A stretch of DNA of 38,428 bases, taken from positions 1 to 38,428 of the forward strand of contig JBBQNZ010000020.1 of NCBI GenBank assembly GCA_038330415.1. Reading direction: 5' to 3'. Below, piece after piece: positions 26,978-34,471 of the stretch. A model generated the notes under the pieces. The model made no database searches. It was not told where the DNA came from and saw only the letters and a program-made list of their open reading frames with translations. How positions within the stretch are numbered: position 1 is the first letter of the stretch; every line of letters begins with the position of its first letter. The position numbers were made by a program, and so were the translations under genes. The stretch comes from Fodinibacter sp038330415. Its GTDB lineage: Bacteria > Actinomycetota > Actinomycetes > Actinomycetales > Dermatophilaceae.

Positions 26978-28104
26978 ACCGGCTCGCCGCCCGGCTCGTG
27001 CTCTCCCACGTGCTGGTGGCGCTGCTCGGGGGGCTGGCGACCTTCCTCGTCGTGCGCCTGCTCACGCCGGCCCTCTTCGACCGGATAATGGGTGGCGAGG
27101 GCCCCATGATGGGTACCGGCCAGGGGCCGGGCCGCGAGGGATCGCTGCGGGGGCAGGTGGCCGATGCGGTCACGCAGGCCCTGCTGGTCGGCGTCCTCGT
27201 CGGTGTCGTCGCCGCCACGGTGTTCGGGATCTTCGCCGCACAGCGCCTGGTGCGACCCCTGCGCCAGCTGGGTGAGACCACCCGCGAGATCGCCGCCGGG
27301 CGCTACGACGTGCACGTGCACCGGCCCCAGGAGCACGAGCTGGCCCTCCTGGCCGACGACGTCAACACCCTGGGCCGCACCCTGGCCGAGACCGAGTCAC
27401 GCCGCGTGCGCCTGCTCGGCGAGGTGGCCCACGAGATGCGCACACCGCTCACCGTCATCGAGGGGTCGGTCGAGGGGATGATCGACGGCGTGCTGCCCGT
27501 CGGCCCTGAGCGGCTCGGCCTGGTGAGCGACGAGGTGCGCCGCCTCCGGCGGCTCTCCGACGACCTCTCCGCCCTGTCGCGCACCGAGGAGGGCCGCCTG
27601 GGGCTCGTCCTGGTGTCGGCCGACCTGCGCTCCGTGGTCACCGATGCCGCGGAGCGGCTGCGCCCCCAGGCCGACGACGCGGGCGTGGCACTGCACCTCG
27701 GGATGCCGGGGAGCCCCGTCCCCGTTCACGTCGATGCCGACCGGTTCGCCCAGGTGGTGACCAACCTGGTCGGGAACGCCTTGCGAGCGACGGGCCCCGG
27801 CGGACGCATCCAGGTCGCGGTCTCGACCGACGAGAGCCTCGCTGCGGTGGCGGTGACCGACACCGGCGAGGGCTTGGCGCCCGACGACCTGGAGCGGGTC
27901 TTCGAGCGCTTCTACCGGGTGCCGGACCGACGCCGGCCGGGGGCGGACACCGGCTCGGGCATCGGCCTCACCATCGCTCGCGACATCGTCCGCGGGCACG
28001 GGGGCAGCCTCGACGCGCAGTCGCCGGGCCGTGGTCGCGGTGCGACCTTCACGGCCCGGCTGCCTGTGGCGCGCGATGCTCAGGTGGCGTCCGCGTCGGT
28101 GTAG
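26974..28104 (+). CDS. Sensor histidine kinase
   Basis: A 376-residue membrane kinase paired with the preceding regulator. TM1 is about 7-29 and TM2 about 69-89. The outside loop between them is short (about 38 residues) and rich in Met and Gly (IMGGEGPMMGTGQ). A HAMP domain follows (about 90-142), then the phosphorylated His153 in EVAHEMRTPL, the N box NLVGNAL, DTGEGL and GSGIGL. The signal is unknown; the Met-rich loop could bind a metal ion. Its end overlaps the convergent DUF2202 gene by 25 bases. Confidence 0.93.
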   Translation: MNRLAARLVLSHVLVALLGGLATFLVVRLLTPALFDRIMGGEGPMMGTGQGPGREGSLRGQVADAVTQALLVGVLVGVVAATVFGIFAAQRLVRPLRQLGETTREIAAGRYDVHVHRPQEHELALLADDVNTLGRTLAETESRRVRLLGEVAHEMRTPLTVIEGSVEGMIDGVLPVGPERLGLVSDEVRRLRRLSDDLSALSRTEEGRLGLVLVSADLRSVVTDAAERLRPQADDAGVALHLGMPGSPVPVHVDADRFAQVVTNLVGNALRATGPGGRIQVAVSTDESLAAVAVTDTGEGLAPDDLERVFERFYRVPDRRRPGADTGSGIGLTIARDIVRGHGGSLDAQSPGRGRGATFTARLPVARDAQVASASV

Positions 28105-28823
28105 GGGCAGTCCCCGCCCATTCCGCCGGCGTTGCCGCCGCGCATGCCGGTGCCGTTGCCGGCACCCGTGCCGTTACCGTTACCGTTGCCGCGCATGCCG
28201 CCGCGGCCGGGCGTGGTGGCGGTGCCGGAGCGGTTCCCCATCATCCCGGCGCCGGTGCCGAGGTCGCCGCTGACGCCGCGCTGGTAGGCCGCGAGGTGGT
28301 TCTGCGACCCCTTGAGGAGCTGGCCCAACACGGTGTCGACGTCGGCCGGCAGGTTCGCGGCGATGCTCTTGTTCAGGTCAGCGATGTCGCGCTTCTCGAG
28401 GTCGACCCCGACCTGGTAGGCGGCCTCGATGGAGGTGTTGCCCTTGGCGAGCCACCCGTTGTAGAGGTCCTGGATGGCCGGGATGGCGTAGACGCCGGCG
28501 GCCTTGCCGGCCGACGGGTCGGTGACGTCGTAGCGCTCGATGAGGGTGCCCACGGCGTCGAAGTGCTGGTCCTCGCTGTTCGTGATCATGCTGAAGGGCC
28601 GGGCGCCGTCGTACTTTTTCGCCAGTGCGGCGTAGAGGTCGCGGGCCATCCGCTCCTCCTCGCGGGAGAAGGCCAGCGCGCTGGTAAGGGTGCTGTCGGC
28701 CGTGGCCGAGGGCGCGCTCGGGGTGCTGGGGGTGCTGGCGGACGCCTGGCTCACGGCCATGCCTCCGGCCAGGAGGGCTCCGACGCCCAGTGCTGCTGCG
28801 GTCACGCGGATCGTGGTGCTCAT
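28080..28823 (-). CDS. Secreted DUF2202 (ferritin-like) protein
   Basis: A 247-residue exported protein. Residues 1-30 form a signal peptide ending near ASAS. The DUF2202 domain (about 47-185) shows the ferritin-like pattern FSREEERMARDLY and EDQHFDAVGTLIERY, whose Glu and His could bind metal, as DUF2202 belongs to the ferritin-like fold. The C-terminal ~60 residues are Gly/Asn/Met-rich (GMMGNRSG, GMRGGNAGGMGG) and probably flexible. GAGGAG precedes the ATG. It converges with the histidine kinase gene. Its role is unknown; metal binding is inference. Confidence 0.87.
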   Translation of the reverse strand: MSTTIRVTAAALGVGALLAGGMAVSQASASTPSTPSAPSATADSTLTSALAFSREEERMARDLYAALAKKYDGARPFSMITNSEDQHFDAVGTLIERYDVTDPSAGKAAGVYAIPAIQDLYNGWLAKGNTSIEAAYQVGVDLEKRDIADLNKSIAANLPADVDTVLGQLLKGSQNHLAAYQRGVSGDLGTGAGMMGNRSGTATTPGRGGMRGNGNGNGTGAGNGTGMRGGNAGGMGGDCPYTDADAT

Positions 28824-28909
28824 GGTGTGCTCCTCGGGTGGTGGTTCGGGTGGTGGTTGTCCCACCCCCGAGGTAACCGGGTGAGGATGAAGCGACCCCG
28901 CTGCCGACT

Positions 28910-28927
28910 GTGAAGCCTTCGTGAAGC
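28910..28927. promoter_or_regulatory. Direct repeat GTGAAGC-N4-GTGAAGC
   Basis: Two 7-base direct repeats spaced at 11 bases lie about 87 bases upstream of the DUF2202 start. OmpR/PhoB-type regulators bind such repeats (PhoP of mycobacteria uses TCACAGC-N4-TCACAGC). The regulator encoded at 26255 is a candidate. Confidence 0.5.
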
Positions 28928-28945
28928 ACGCGCCTGCGGTCGGGC

Positions 28946-29104
28946 TCAGTGGTGACCCTTGACCACCATCCGCACGATCCGCACGTTGAAGACGGCGAAC
29001 CGGTACGCCTGGTAGGGCAGGTTGTGCCGCATCTTCAGGGTCTTCGCGGTCGGCAGCGGCGCGCCGCGCAGGTCGTGGGTGGGGCTGGACGTCTCGTGGC
29101 TCAT
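28946..29104 (-). CDS. Small basic protein, 52 aa
   Basis: A 52-residue protein (MSHETSSPTHDLRGAPLPTA... ending VRMVVKGHH) with a conserved-looking core around KMRHNLPYQAYRFAVFNVRIVRMV, basic and with a weak amphipathic helix. It follows the SQR-like gene by five bases, so the two are probably co-translated. No function is assigned; it could be a partner peptide of the flavoprotein. Confidence 0.65.
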   Translation of the reverse strand: MSHETSSPTHDLRGAPLPTAKTLKMRHNLPYQAYRFAVFNVRIVRMVVKGHH

Positions 29105-29109
29105 GTCAT

Positions 29110-30567
29110 TCACTCCGGGATCAGCTGCCAGCCGGGACGGCCCTTGGCCTTGTAGATGAACAGGTAGTGCAGCATCAGCTTGGCCCAGTGGCCGCTGAGC
29201 CCGATCTCGCCCCTCGTGTCGGTCAGGTCGCGACCGGTGGTGAAGCGTGAGTAGTCCGGCACGACCGGCATCATGGTCATCGCGGCCGCCGACCCGCTGC
29301 GCAGGCCTGACCCGGCGGACGCGACGCAGGCAGCGCCCATCCGGGCCATCGACGCCTCGTGGGCCGGCCGGTCGTCACCGTGCGTGATGCGGTCGACGAT
29401 CGTCAGGGCAGCGGTCTTGCCCATGATCCCCGACGGCATCCCGGTGCGTGGTGGTGACGGCGCGATGACCGTGCCGTTGCTGCTCTTGCGCGGTCGGGAG
29501 ATCTGGTGGGGAGGGGCGAAGGCGATGCCCACGGCGAAGACGTTCTGGTGCCCGACGGCCTGGTAGGTCTTCGGCCAGTCGGCACCACGCCATTCCTCGT
29601 AGGGCTTGGGCGTGTAGTCGGCGTCGACCTTCATGAAGCCGCTCGGCGCGAACAGCTCTGCGGTGATGTCCTCGCCGTCGCGGTCGAACGCCTGTAGCGG
29701 CACCCCACCGAACGGCGGCAGCAGCATCCCGAAGTCGAAGGCGAGCTCGTGCATCTCGCCGTCGAGGGTCTCGTAGTGCACCACGCCGGGCTCGACCCGA
29801 TGGACGTGCGCGCCGAGGATCGCCTCCACGTCGCGCTCGCGGTACAGGCTCGAGGTCCACAGCTCCGACGTGGTCTGGAAGCCGTGCTCGGCGAAGGTCA
29901 TGCCGTCGACGCCGAAGTCACCCAGCTGGGCCTCGTTGGTGAGGTAGACCAACCGGGCCAGGTCCCTCACCCCGGCCTCGCGCAGCTCGTGGTCGACGTT
30001 GAAGACGTACTCGAAGGCCGCGCCCTCGCAGGTGCAGGTGCCGTGCCCCATGCCGACGACCAGGGTCTGCGGCACGCCGGTCTTCAGCACCGCGATGGTC
30101 TCGCGCAGTCTCGCCGCAGCAGCGGTCGCGTGGTCGGCGGTGCAGACCGAGACGGTGTGGCCACCATCGGGGCCGAGCCCGGGGGTCATGCCGAACTTCA
30201 GCTGCGGCCCGGTGGCGTTGATGAGGTAGTCGTAGCGGATCCGCTCCTCCTCACCGGCACGCTCCGGGCTGGTGTGCACGATGTCGACCGCTCCCCGTGT
30301 GCCGTCGGTGTCGCCCTCGGGGCGGATCGCCACGGCCTTGGCCTGGCGGAACCCGATGCCCTTCTTCGCGTAGACCGGTGCGAGCGGAAAGACGACCGCC
30401 TCCTTGCTCATCCTGCCGACCCCGACCCAGATGTTGCTCGGGATCCAGTTCCAGCGTGAGTTCGGTGACACGACGGTCACGGTGTGCCCCTTGGGGAGCA
30501 TGCGGCTCAGGTGCAGCGCAGCGGTGTGCCCGGCGACGCCTGCCCCGAGGATCACGACGTCTGCCAT
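29110..30567 (-). CDS. Sulfide:quinone oxidoreductase-like flavoprotein
   Basis: A 485-residue FAD-linked oxidoreductase of the SQR/NDH-2 group. The N-terminal FAD motif is VVILGAGVAGHTAAL; YDYLINATGPQLKFG and a second segment (VVGMGHGTCTCEGAAFEYVFNVDH, C178/C180) follow, then NVFAVGIAFAPPHQ binding FAD. A C-terminal ~60-residue tail (WAKLMLHYLFIYKAKGRPGW) may anchor it at the membrane. The likely reaction is sulfide oxidation to persulfide with quinone as acceptor, as suggested by cysteine content and neighbours. NAD(P)H:quinone reductase activity is not excluded. AAGGAG precedes the ATG, and an ATACC-type operator overlaps its promoter. Confidence 0.82.
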   Translation of the reverse strand: MADVVILGAGVAGHTAALHLSRMLPKGHTVTVVSPNSRWNWIPSNIWVGVGRMSKEAVVFPLAPVYAKKGIGFRQAKAVAIRPEGDTDGTRGAVDIVHTSPERAGEEERIRYDYLINATGPQLKFGMTPGLGPDGGHTVSVCTADHATAAAARLRETIAVLKTGVPQTLVVGMGHGTCTCEGAAFEYVFNVDHELREAGVRDLARLVYLTNEAQLGDFGVDGMTFAEHGFQTTSELWTSSLYRERDVEAILGAHVHRVEPGVVHYETLDGEMHELAFDFGMLLPPFGGVPLQAFDRDGEDITAELFAPSGFMKVDADYTPKPYEEWRGADWPKTYQAVGHQNVFAVGIAFAPPHQISRPRKSSNGTVIAPSPPRTGMPSGIMGKTAALTIVDRITHGDDRPAHEASMARMGAACVASAGSGLRSGSAAAMTMMPVVPDYSRFTTGRDLTDTRGEIGLSGHWAKLMLHYLFIYKAKGRPGWQLIPE

Positions 30568-30598
30568 GGCGTCTCCTTCGACGTGGGTGGTTGCCCTG

Positions 30599-30604
30599 AC
30601 CGTA
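30599..30604 (-). promoter_or_regulatory. -10 element TACGGT of the SQR-like gene
   Basis: TACGGT on the minus strand touches the palindrome at 30604-30619, so a bound repressor would block this promoter. Confidence 0.45.
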
Positions 30605-30619
30605 TACCTATAGGGGTAT
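30604..30619. promoter_or_regulatory. CsoR/CstR-like operator 1
   Basis: ATACCTATAGGGGTAT is an imperfect 16-bp palindrome with ATACC/GGTAT ends, on the promoter of the SQR-like gene. It is one of three such sites within 1.5 kb. Confidence 0.65.
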
Positions 30620-30650
30620 CTCGACAGTGTGCGTGTGGTCACATCCAGAC

Positions 30651-30666
30651 ATACCCCCCTAGGTAT
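30651..30666. promoter_or_regulatory. CsoR/CstR-like operator 2
   Basis: ATACCCCCCTAGGTAT has the same ATACC/GGTAT ends as operator 1. It overlaps the -10 of the divergent RCK-protein gene. Confidence 0.65.
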
Positions 30667-30669
30667 ATT
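30664..30669 (+). promoter_or_regulatory. -10 element TATATT of the RCK-protein gene
   Basis: TATATT overlaps the last three bases of operator 2. It is 42 bases before the ATG at 30712, leaving a leader of about 36 bases. Confidence 0.5.
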
Positions 30670-30711
30670 GTCAGAGCGAGCCGGACAGGCCCCTTGATCC
30701 GAGAGCACCAG

Positions 30712-32040
30712 ATGACCCCTCCTCCGCGCGTCGTCGTCATCGGGGACCTCGAGGCCACCCGGCTGCTGTGCACCCTGCTCACCGAGGAGGGCGCCGAGAC
30801 CATCCACCTGCTCGCCCCGGACGAGCCATCACTGCGCAGCGCCTTCGCCGACCCCGTCGCGGGCGTCGCCGTCATCGTGCGCGGCGACGTGGTCGCGCTG
30901 CGCCACGCGCTGCTGGTCGAGAACGTCCAACCCGGGGTGCCGATGGTGGTCTCGGTCTTCGACCGCACGATCGGCCGACAGCTGGCCTCGGTGGTACCGA
31001 ACTGCACGGTCACCTCGCCCGCGGAGGTCGCCGCGCCCTCCGTCGTGGCGGCGTGCATCCACCCTGACGCGCTCGCGGTACTCCCGGGGGGAAGCACGGC
31101 GCGGGCCTTCATCGACCGCGACGGCGTGGCCGTACCGGAACCCTGGACACCGCAGCGTCCCGGCCCGAGGGAGCGACTGGCCCAGTGGGTGCCGCACCGC
31201 CACGGCGGCGCCGACGGGCTTCTCGTCGCGGGCCTGCTCGGGCTGGCCTCGATCATCACGATCGAGTGGGTACTGGCCGTCCTCGTGCTCCACGAGGGGG
31301 TCCTCAACGCCTTCTACGCCTCGACCCGGCTCGTGGCGACGGTAGGTCCGGCGGACGCACCGTCGCACGACGCGCCCGGCTGGTACCTCGTCGTCTCGGC
31401 GCTGCTCATGCTCACCGGCATCGGCTTCACCGGCGCCCTGGTGGCCGGTCTCGTCGAGTGGATCGTCAGTGCTCGGACCACCACCCTGGCCGGGCCGCGC
31501 AGCATCCCCGTGGGTCACCACGTCGTGATCTCCGGGCTGGGTCAGGTCGGACTGCGCGTTGGTCAGCTGCTGCGCGAGCTCGGGGTGCCGTGCGTCGTCG
31601 TCGAGCGGGTCGCCCACGCGGTGAACCTCCCGCAGGCACGCTCGAGCGGGCTGCCGGTCGTCATCGGCGACGCGGCCGAGCTGGCAGTGCTCGAGCGGGT
31701 CGGCCTGCCCCGCGCACGTGCCCTGGCCGCACTGGGGTCGGACGACCTCGACAACGTCGCGGTCGTCATCAGCGCCCTGGCCCTCTCCCCCGAGGTGCGG
31801 ACCGTCCTGCGCGCCGGCGAGGACCCAGCAGTGGAGGAGACCACCTCGCTGTTCCGGATCGGCCGGGTCGCCGACGTGTCAGCGATGACCGCCACCTGGG
31901 TGTGCGCGTCGGTCAGGGGCGATCAACCGGTGGTGGCGTACGCCCACGCCGGGATGGTCGGCGTGCTCACCGCGAAGGGTGACGGACGCCGCACCGCACC
32001 GGCCCGCTGTCGGTGTGACACCATACCCCCGGGGGTATAG
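30712..32040 (+). CDS. Channel-like membrane protein with two RCK (TrkA-N) domains
   Basis: A 442-residue protein arranged RCK-TM-pore-TM-RCK. The N-terminal RCK domain (about 5-125) begins RVVVIGDLEATRLL. TM1 is about 169-192, a pore-like loop is about 195-216 and TM2 about 224-248. The second RCK domain (about 268-410) has GLGQVGLRVGQLL. The filter position reads TVGPAD (210-215) in place of TVGYGD, so potassium selectivity is doubtful. NAD(H) binding is suggested by the first glycine motifs. A weak ribosome binding site (GAGAG) precedes the ATG. Operator 3 overlaps its stop codon. It may be a redox-gated channel, but that is inference. Confidence 0.75.
   Translation: MTPPPRVVVIGDLEATRLLCTLLTEEGAETIHLLAPDEPSLRSAFADPVAGVAVIVRGDVVALRHALLVENVQPGVPMVVSVFDRTIGRQLASVVPNCTVTSPAEVAAPSVVAACIHPDALAVLPGGSTARAFIDRDGVAVPEPWTPQRPGPRERLAQWVPHRHGGADGLLVAGLLGLASIITIEWVLAVLVLHEGVLNAFYASTRLVATVGPADAPSHDAPGWYLVVSALLMLTGIGFTGALVAGLVEWIVSARTTTLAGPRSIPVGHHVVISGLGQVGLRVGQLLRELGVPCVVVERVAHAVNLPQARSSGLPVVIGDAAELAVLERVGLPRARALAALGSDDLDNVAVVISALALSPEVRTVLRAGEDPAVEETTSLFRIGRVADVSAMTATWVCASVRGDQPVVAYAHAGMVGVLTAKGDGRRTAPARCRCDTIPPGV
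32023..32038. promoter_or_regulatory. CsoR/CstR-like operator 3, perfect palindrome
   Basis: ATACCCCCGGGGGTAT is a perfect 16-bp palindrome. It overlaps the end of the RCK-protein gene and abuts the -10 (TAGAGT, 32038-32043) of the TDT transporter gene. Confidence 0.75.
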
Positions 32041-32043
32041 AGT
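32038..32043 (+). promoter_or_regulatory. -10 element TAGAGT of the TDT operon
   Basis: TAGAGT begins on the last base of operator 3. An AAGGAGA ribosome binding site (32054-32060) lies ahead of the ATG at 32068. Confidence 0.5.
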
Positions 32044-32067
32044 CGTGACTGACAAGGAGAGACGCCC

Positions 32068-33087
32068 ATGACGAACACCGCGACCACCGCCTCGACCCTG
32101 CCCGCTGCCGTGCCGGCACCGCCAGGTCGGTCGTCAGGGTCCCTCGCACACCTTCCGGTGACCCTCTTCGCGTCCGTCATGGGCCTGGGCGGGTTGTCGC
32201 TCGCCTGGCGCCGCGCGGCACTCTCCTGGGGCGTGCCGCAGTGGCCCTCGCTCGCGCTCCTCGCACTCGCGACGACCGCGTTCGTGGTGGTGGGCACCCT
32301 GTACATCGTCAAGTGGCTGCGGCATCCGGCGGCTGCGCGCGCAGAGCTTCGTCACCCGGTGCGGATGACCTTCGCGCCGACCATCACCATCTCGGTGCTC
32401 GTGCTAGCCACCGCCGGGCAGTCCGTGGCGCCGGGGCTCGCCTCGGCCCTGTGGTGGATCGGCGCCGTGGGGCACCTCGCCGCCACCGCCGCCGTGCTGA
32501 GCGCCTGGTTCTCGCGGCCCGACATCGGCCCCGGTGCGGTGACCCCCGCATGGTTCGTCCCGGTCGTCGGCAACGTGATCACCCCGCTGGCAGCAGCCCG
32601 GCTAGGTTCGCTGGAGCTGGCCTGGTTCGCCTTCGGCGTAGGCATCGTCTTCTGGCTCGCCCTGCTGCCGTTGCTGCTGCAGCGGGTGCTGTTGCACGAC
32701 CCGCCCCTGCCATCGAAGCTGCTCCCCACCATCGCGCTCTTCATCGCCCCACCGGCCGTGGCCATGCTCTCCTGGGAGGCGCTCACCGGCGTCGCCGACG
32801 GCCCCGTCGTGCGGGTCCTCTACGCCGCCACGATGTTCTTCGTCGTGCTGCTGCTCGCCCAGGTGCCGCGGCTGCGCCGGCTGCCGTTCGCGCTGCCGGC
32901 CTGGGCCTACACGTTCCCGCTGGCGGCCGCGTCGGCAGCCGCGATCACCATGGCCACGGCGCGCCCGCAGCCGGCCTACGACGTGGTGGCGGTCCTGCTA
33001 CTGGGCGGCACCACCGTGCTGGTGCTCGCCGTGGCCGCGCTCACGCTGCGAGCCGCCGCCCGCCGCCAGATCTGCGTGCCGGAATGA
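32068..33087 (+). CDS. TDT/SLAC1 family transporter, possible sulfite exporter
   Basis: A 339-residue inner-membrane protein with about ten helices, for example TLFASVMGLGGLSLAWRR (about 32-49) and AWFVPVVGNVITPLAAARLG (about 161-180). The MGLGGLSLAWRR and PVVGNVI blocks mark the tellurite-resistance/dicarboxylate (TDT) family, which includes anion channels and yeast sulfite pumps. Its substrate is not fixed by sequence; the sulfur neighbours favour sulfite or a related anion. Its stop overlaps the PIG-L start by three bases (ATGA), indicating translational coupling. Confidence 0.82.
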   Translation: MTNTATTASTLPAAVPAPPGRSSGSLAHLPVTLFASVMGLGGLSLAWRRAALSWGVPQWPSLALLALATTAFVVVGTLYIVKWLRHPAAARAELRHPVRMTFAPTITISVLVLATAGQSVAPGLASALWWIGAVGHLAATAAVLSAWFSRPDIGPGAVTPAWFVPVVGNVITPLAAARLGSLELAWFAFGVGIVFWLALLPLLLQRVLLHDPPLPSKLLPTIALFIAPPAVAMLSWEALTGVADGPVVRVLYAATMFFVVLLLAQVPRLRRLPFALPAWAYTFPLAAASAAAITMATARPQPAYDVVAVLLLGGTTVLVLAVAALTLRAAARRQICVPE

Positions 33088-33788
33088 GCACCATGAACGC
33101 CCACACCTGGCCACCGGACTGGGACCGCGTCCTCGTCGTCGTGGCTCATCCGGACGACGAGTCCTTCGCTCTCGGCGCCCTCCTCGACCGCTTGGTCAAG
33201 GACGGCGCGGAGGTCTCCATGCTCTGCCTGACGCGCGGTGAGGCCTCGACCCTGGGGGCCGACGCCGCCGACCTCGCCACGGTGCGCGCCGAGGAGCTCG
33301 CCGCGGCCGGCGCGGTGATCGGCATCGCCTCCACCACGGCGCTCAGCCACCCCGACGGCGCACTGGCGACCCTCGACCCCGCCGTCCTGGCCGCGGACGT
33401 CGACCGGCACCTCGAGCAGTCCCGGCCCGACGGCATCCTCGTCTTCGACCCCGCCTCGGGAGTCACCGGGCACCCCGACCACGAGGCCGCGTCGCTCGTC
33501 GCGATCGCGGCGGCCGACCGCTGGGGCCTCCCGGTGCTCGGCTGGGCCCTTCCCGACGCCGTCGCCGACGGCCTCAACGCCGAGTACGGAACCTCCTTCG
33601 TCGGCTACCCCAGGGGTGAGCTGATGGAGGTGGCCGTCGACCGCAGGCGCCAGCGCATGGCGATCGCCTGCCACGCCAGCCAGGCCGTTCCGGGCAGTGT
33701 CCTGTGGCGCCGCCTCGAGCTGCTCGGTGACCTCGAGTACCTCCGCACCCCCGATCCGTCAGCCTCGACCTCAGGAGAACCGCTGTGA
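33084..33788 (+). CDS. PIG-L family zinc deacetylase
   Basis: A 234-residue deacetylase of the LmbE/MshB/Mca type. The metal site is AHPDDE (H22, D25) and HPDH (H130, D132, H133). Relatives remove acetyl groups from GlcNAc-inositol in mycothiol synthesis, or cleave mycothiol S-conjugates. With a rhodanese and SQR-like gene nearby, a mycothiol-related substrate is attractive but is inference. The start at 33084 overlaps the transporter stop, and its own stop overlaps the rhodanese GTG by three bases. Predicted cytoplasmic. Confidence 0.85.
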   Translation: MSTMNAHTWPPDWDRVLVVVAHPDDESFALGALLDRLVKDGAEVSMLCLTRGEASTLGADAADLATVRAEELAAAGAVIGIASTTALSHPDGALATLDPAVLAADVDRHLEQSRPDGILVFDPASGVTGHPDHEAASLVAIAAADRWGLPVLGWALPDAVADGLNAEYGTSFVGYPRGELMEVAVDRRRQRMAIACHASQAVPGSVLWRRLELLGDLEYLRTPDPSASTSGEPL

Positions 33789-34240
33789 CCCGTCGTCCCA
33801 CCGCCGCCCTCGCCCTCGCCGCCATCCTGGCCGCGACGCTCGTCACCTCCGGCTGCTCCGGCAACGGCGACAGCACGGTCGCCGTCTCCGCCGGGCCCAC
33901 GGCAGCCGCCGCCCCGGCCGACGGCGCCAAGATCGCGGCCGCCGACTTCGCGGCCGCGCTCAAGCGTCCCGGCACGACCATCATCGACGTGCGCACCGTC
34001 CAGGAGTTCACCCAGGGGCACCTACCGGGCGCCGTCAACATCGACGTGTCCTCGCCCGCCTTCACCACGCAGATCGCAGGGCTCGACCCGAGCGCGCCGT
34101 ATGCCGTGTACTGCCACTCGGGCAACCGTTCCGGGGTGGCGGTGGACGCGATGACCGGCCAGGGCTTCACCAACGCCTATCACCTCGACGGCGGGATCAC
34201 GGCCTGGCAGCAGGCCGGTGGCGAGGTCGTCACCGGCTGA
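33785..34240 (+). CDS. Rhodanese domain lipoprotein
   Basis: A 151-residue exported protein. Its signal peptide ends in LVTSGC with Cys24 as the lipidated residue. One rhodanese domain (about 50-148) has the DVRTVQEFTQGHLPGAVNID block and the active-site loop CHSGNRS with catalytic Cys110, which would carry a persulfide. It would transfer sulfane sulfur at the outer face of the membrane. It has an AGGAGA site and is coupled to the PIG-L gene. It is convergent with the sigma factor gene six bases away. Confidence 0.9.
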   Translation: MTRRPTAALALAAILAATLVTSGCSGNGDSTVAVSAGPTAAAAPADGAKIAAADFAAALKRPGTTIIDVRTVQEFTQGHLPGAVNIDVSSPAFTTQIAGLDPSAPYAVYCHSGNRSGVAVDAMTGQGFTNAYHLDGGITAWQQAGGEVVTG

Positions 34241-34246
34241 GCCGGC

Positions 34247-34471
34247 CTAGTCCGAGCCGCCTGCGGCGAGCCGGTGCGCGATCTCCGGCGGCACCACCGA
34301 GTCGGGATCGCGCAGCCGGCCGACCGCGGCGGACACCCCGACGATGCTCGTGTACAGGCCCGGGCAGGTGGGGCACGTCGCGAGGTGCCCCTCCAGCAGC
34401 GCACGTTCGCGCGCACCGAGCTCGTCGTCGAGGTAGTCCCCCACGAGGGACCGTGCCTCCCAGCAGCGCAT
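34247..34471 (-). CDS. Possible separate anti-sigma product from an internal start
   Basis: In the same frame as the fusion, an AAGGGAG ribosome binding site (34477-34483) lies five bases before ATG 34471 (residue 181). Translation from it would give a 74-residue protein containing only the H-x3-C-x2-C domain. This would let the cell make free anti-sigma as well as the fused form. Whether the internal start is used is unproven. Confidence 0.4.
   Translation of the reverse strand: MRCWEARSLVGDYLDDELGARERALLEGHLATCPTCPGLYTSIVGVSAAVGRLRDPDSVVPPEIAHRLAAGGSD

Noticed and set aside
28110..28210. Short tandem repeat, possible CRISPR-like array
   Set aside because: The repeated triplets simply encode the Gly/Asn/Met-rich tail of the DUF2202 protein; there are no regular spacers.
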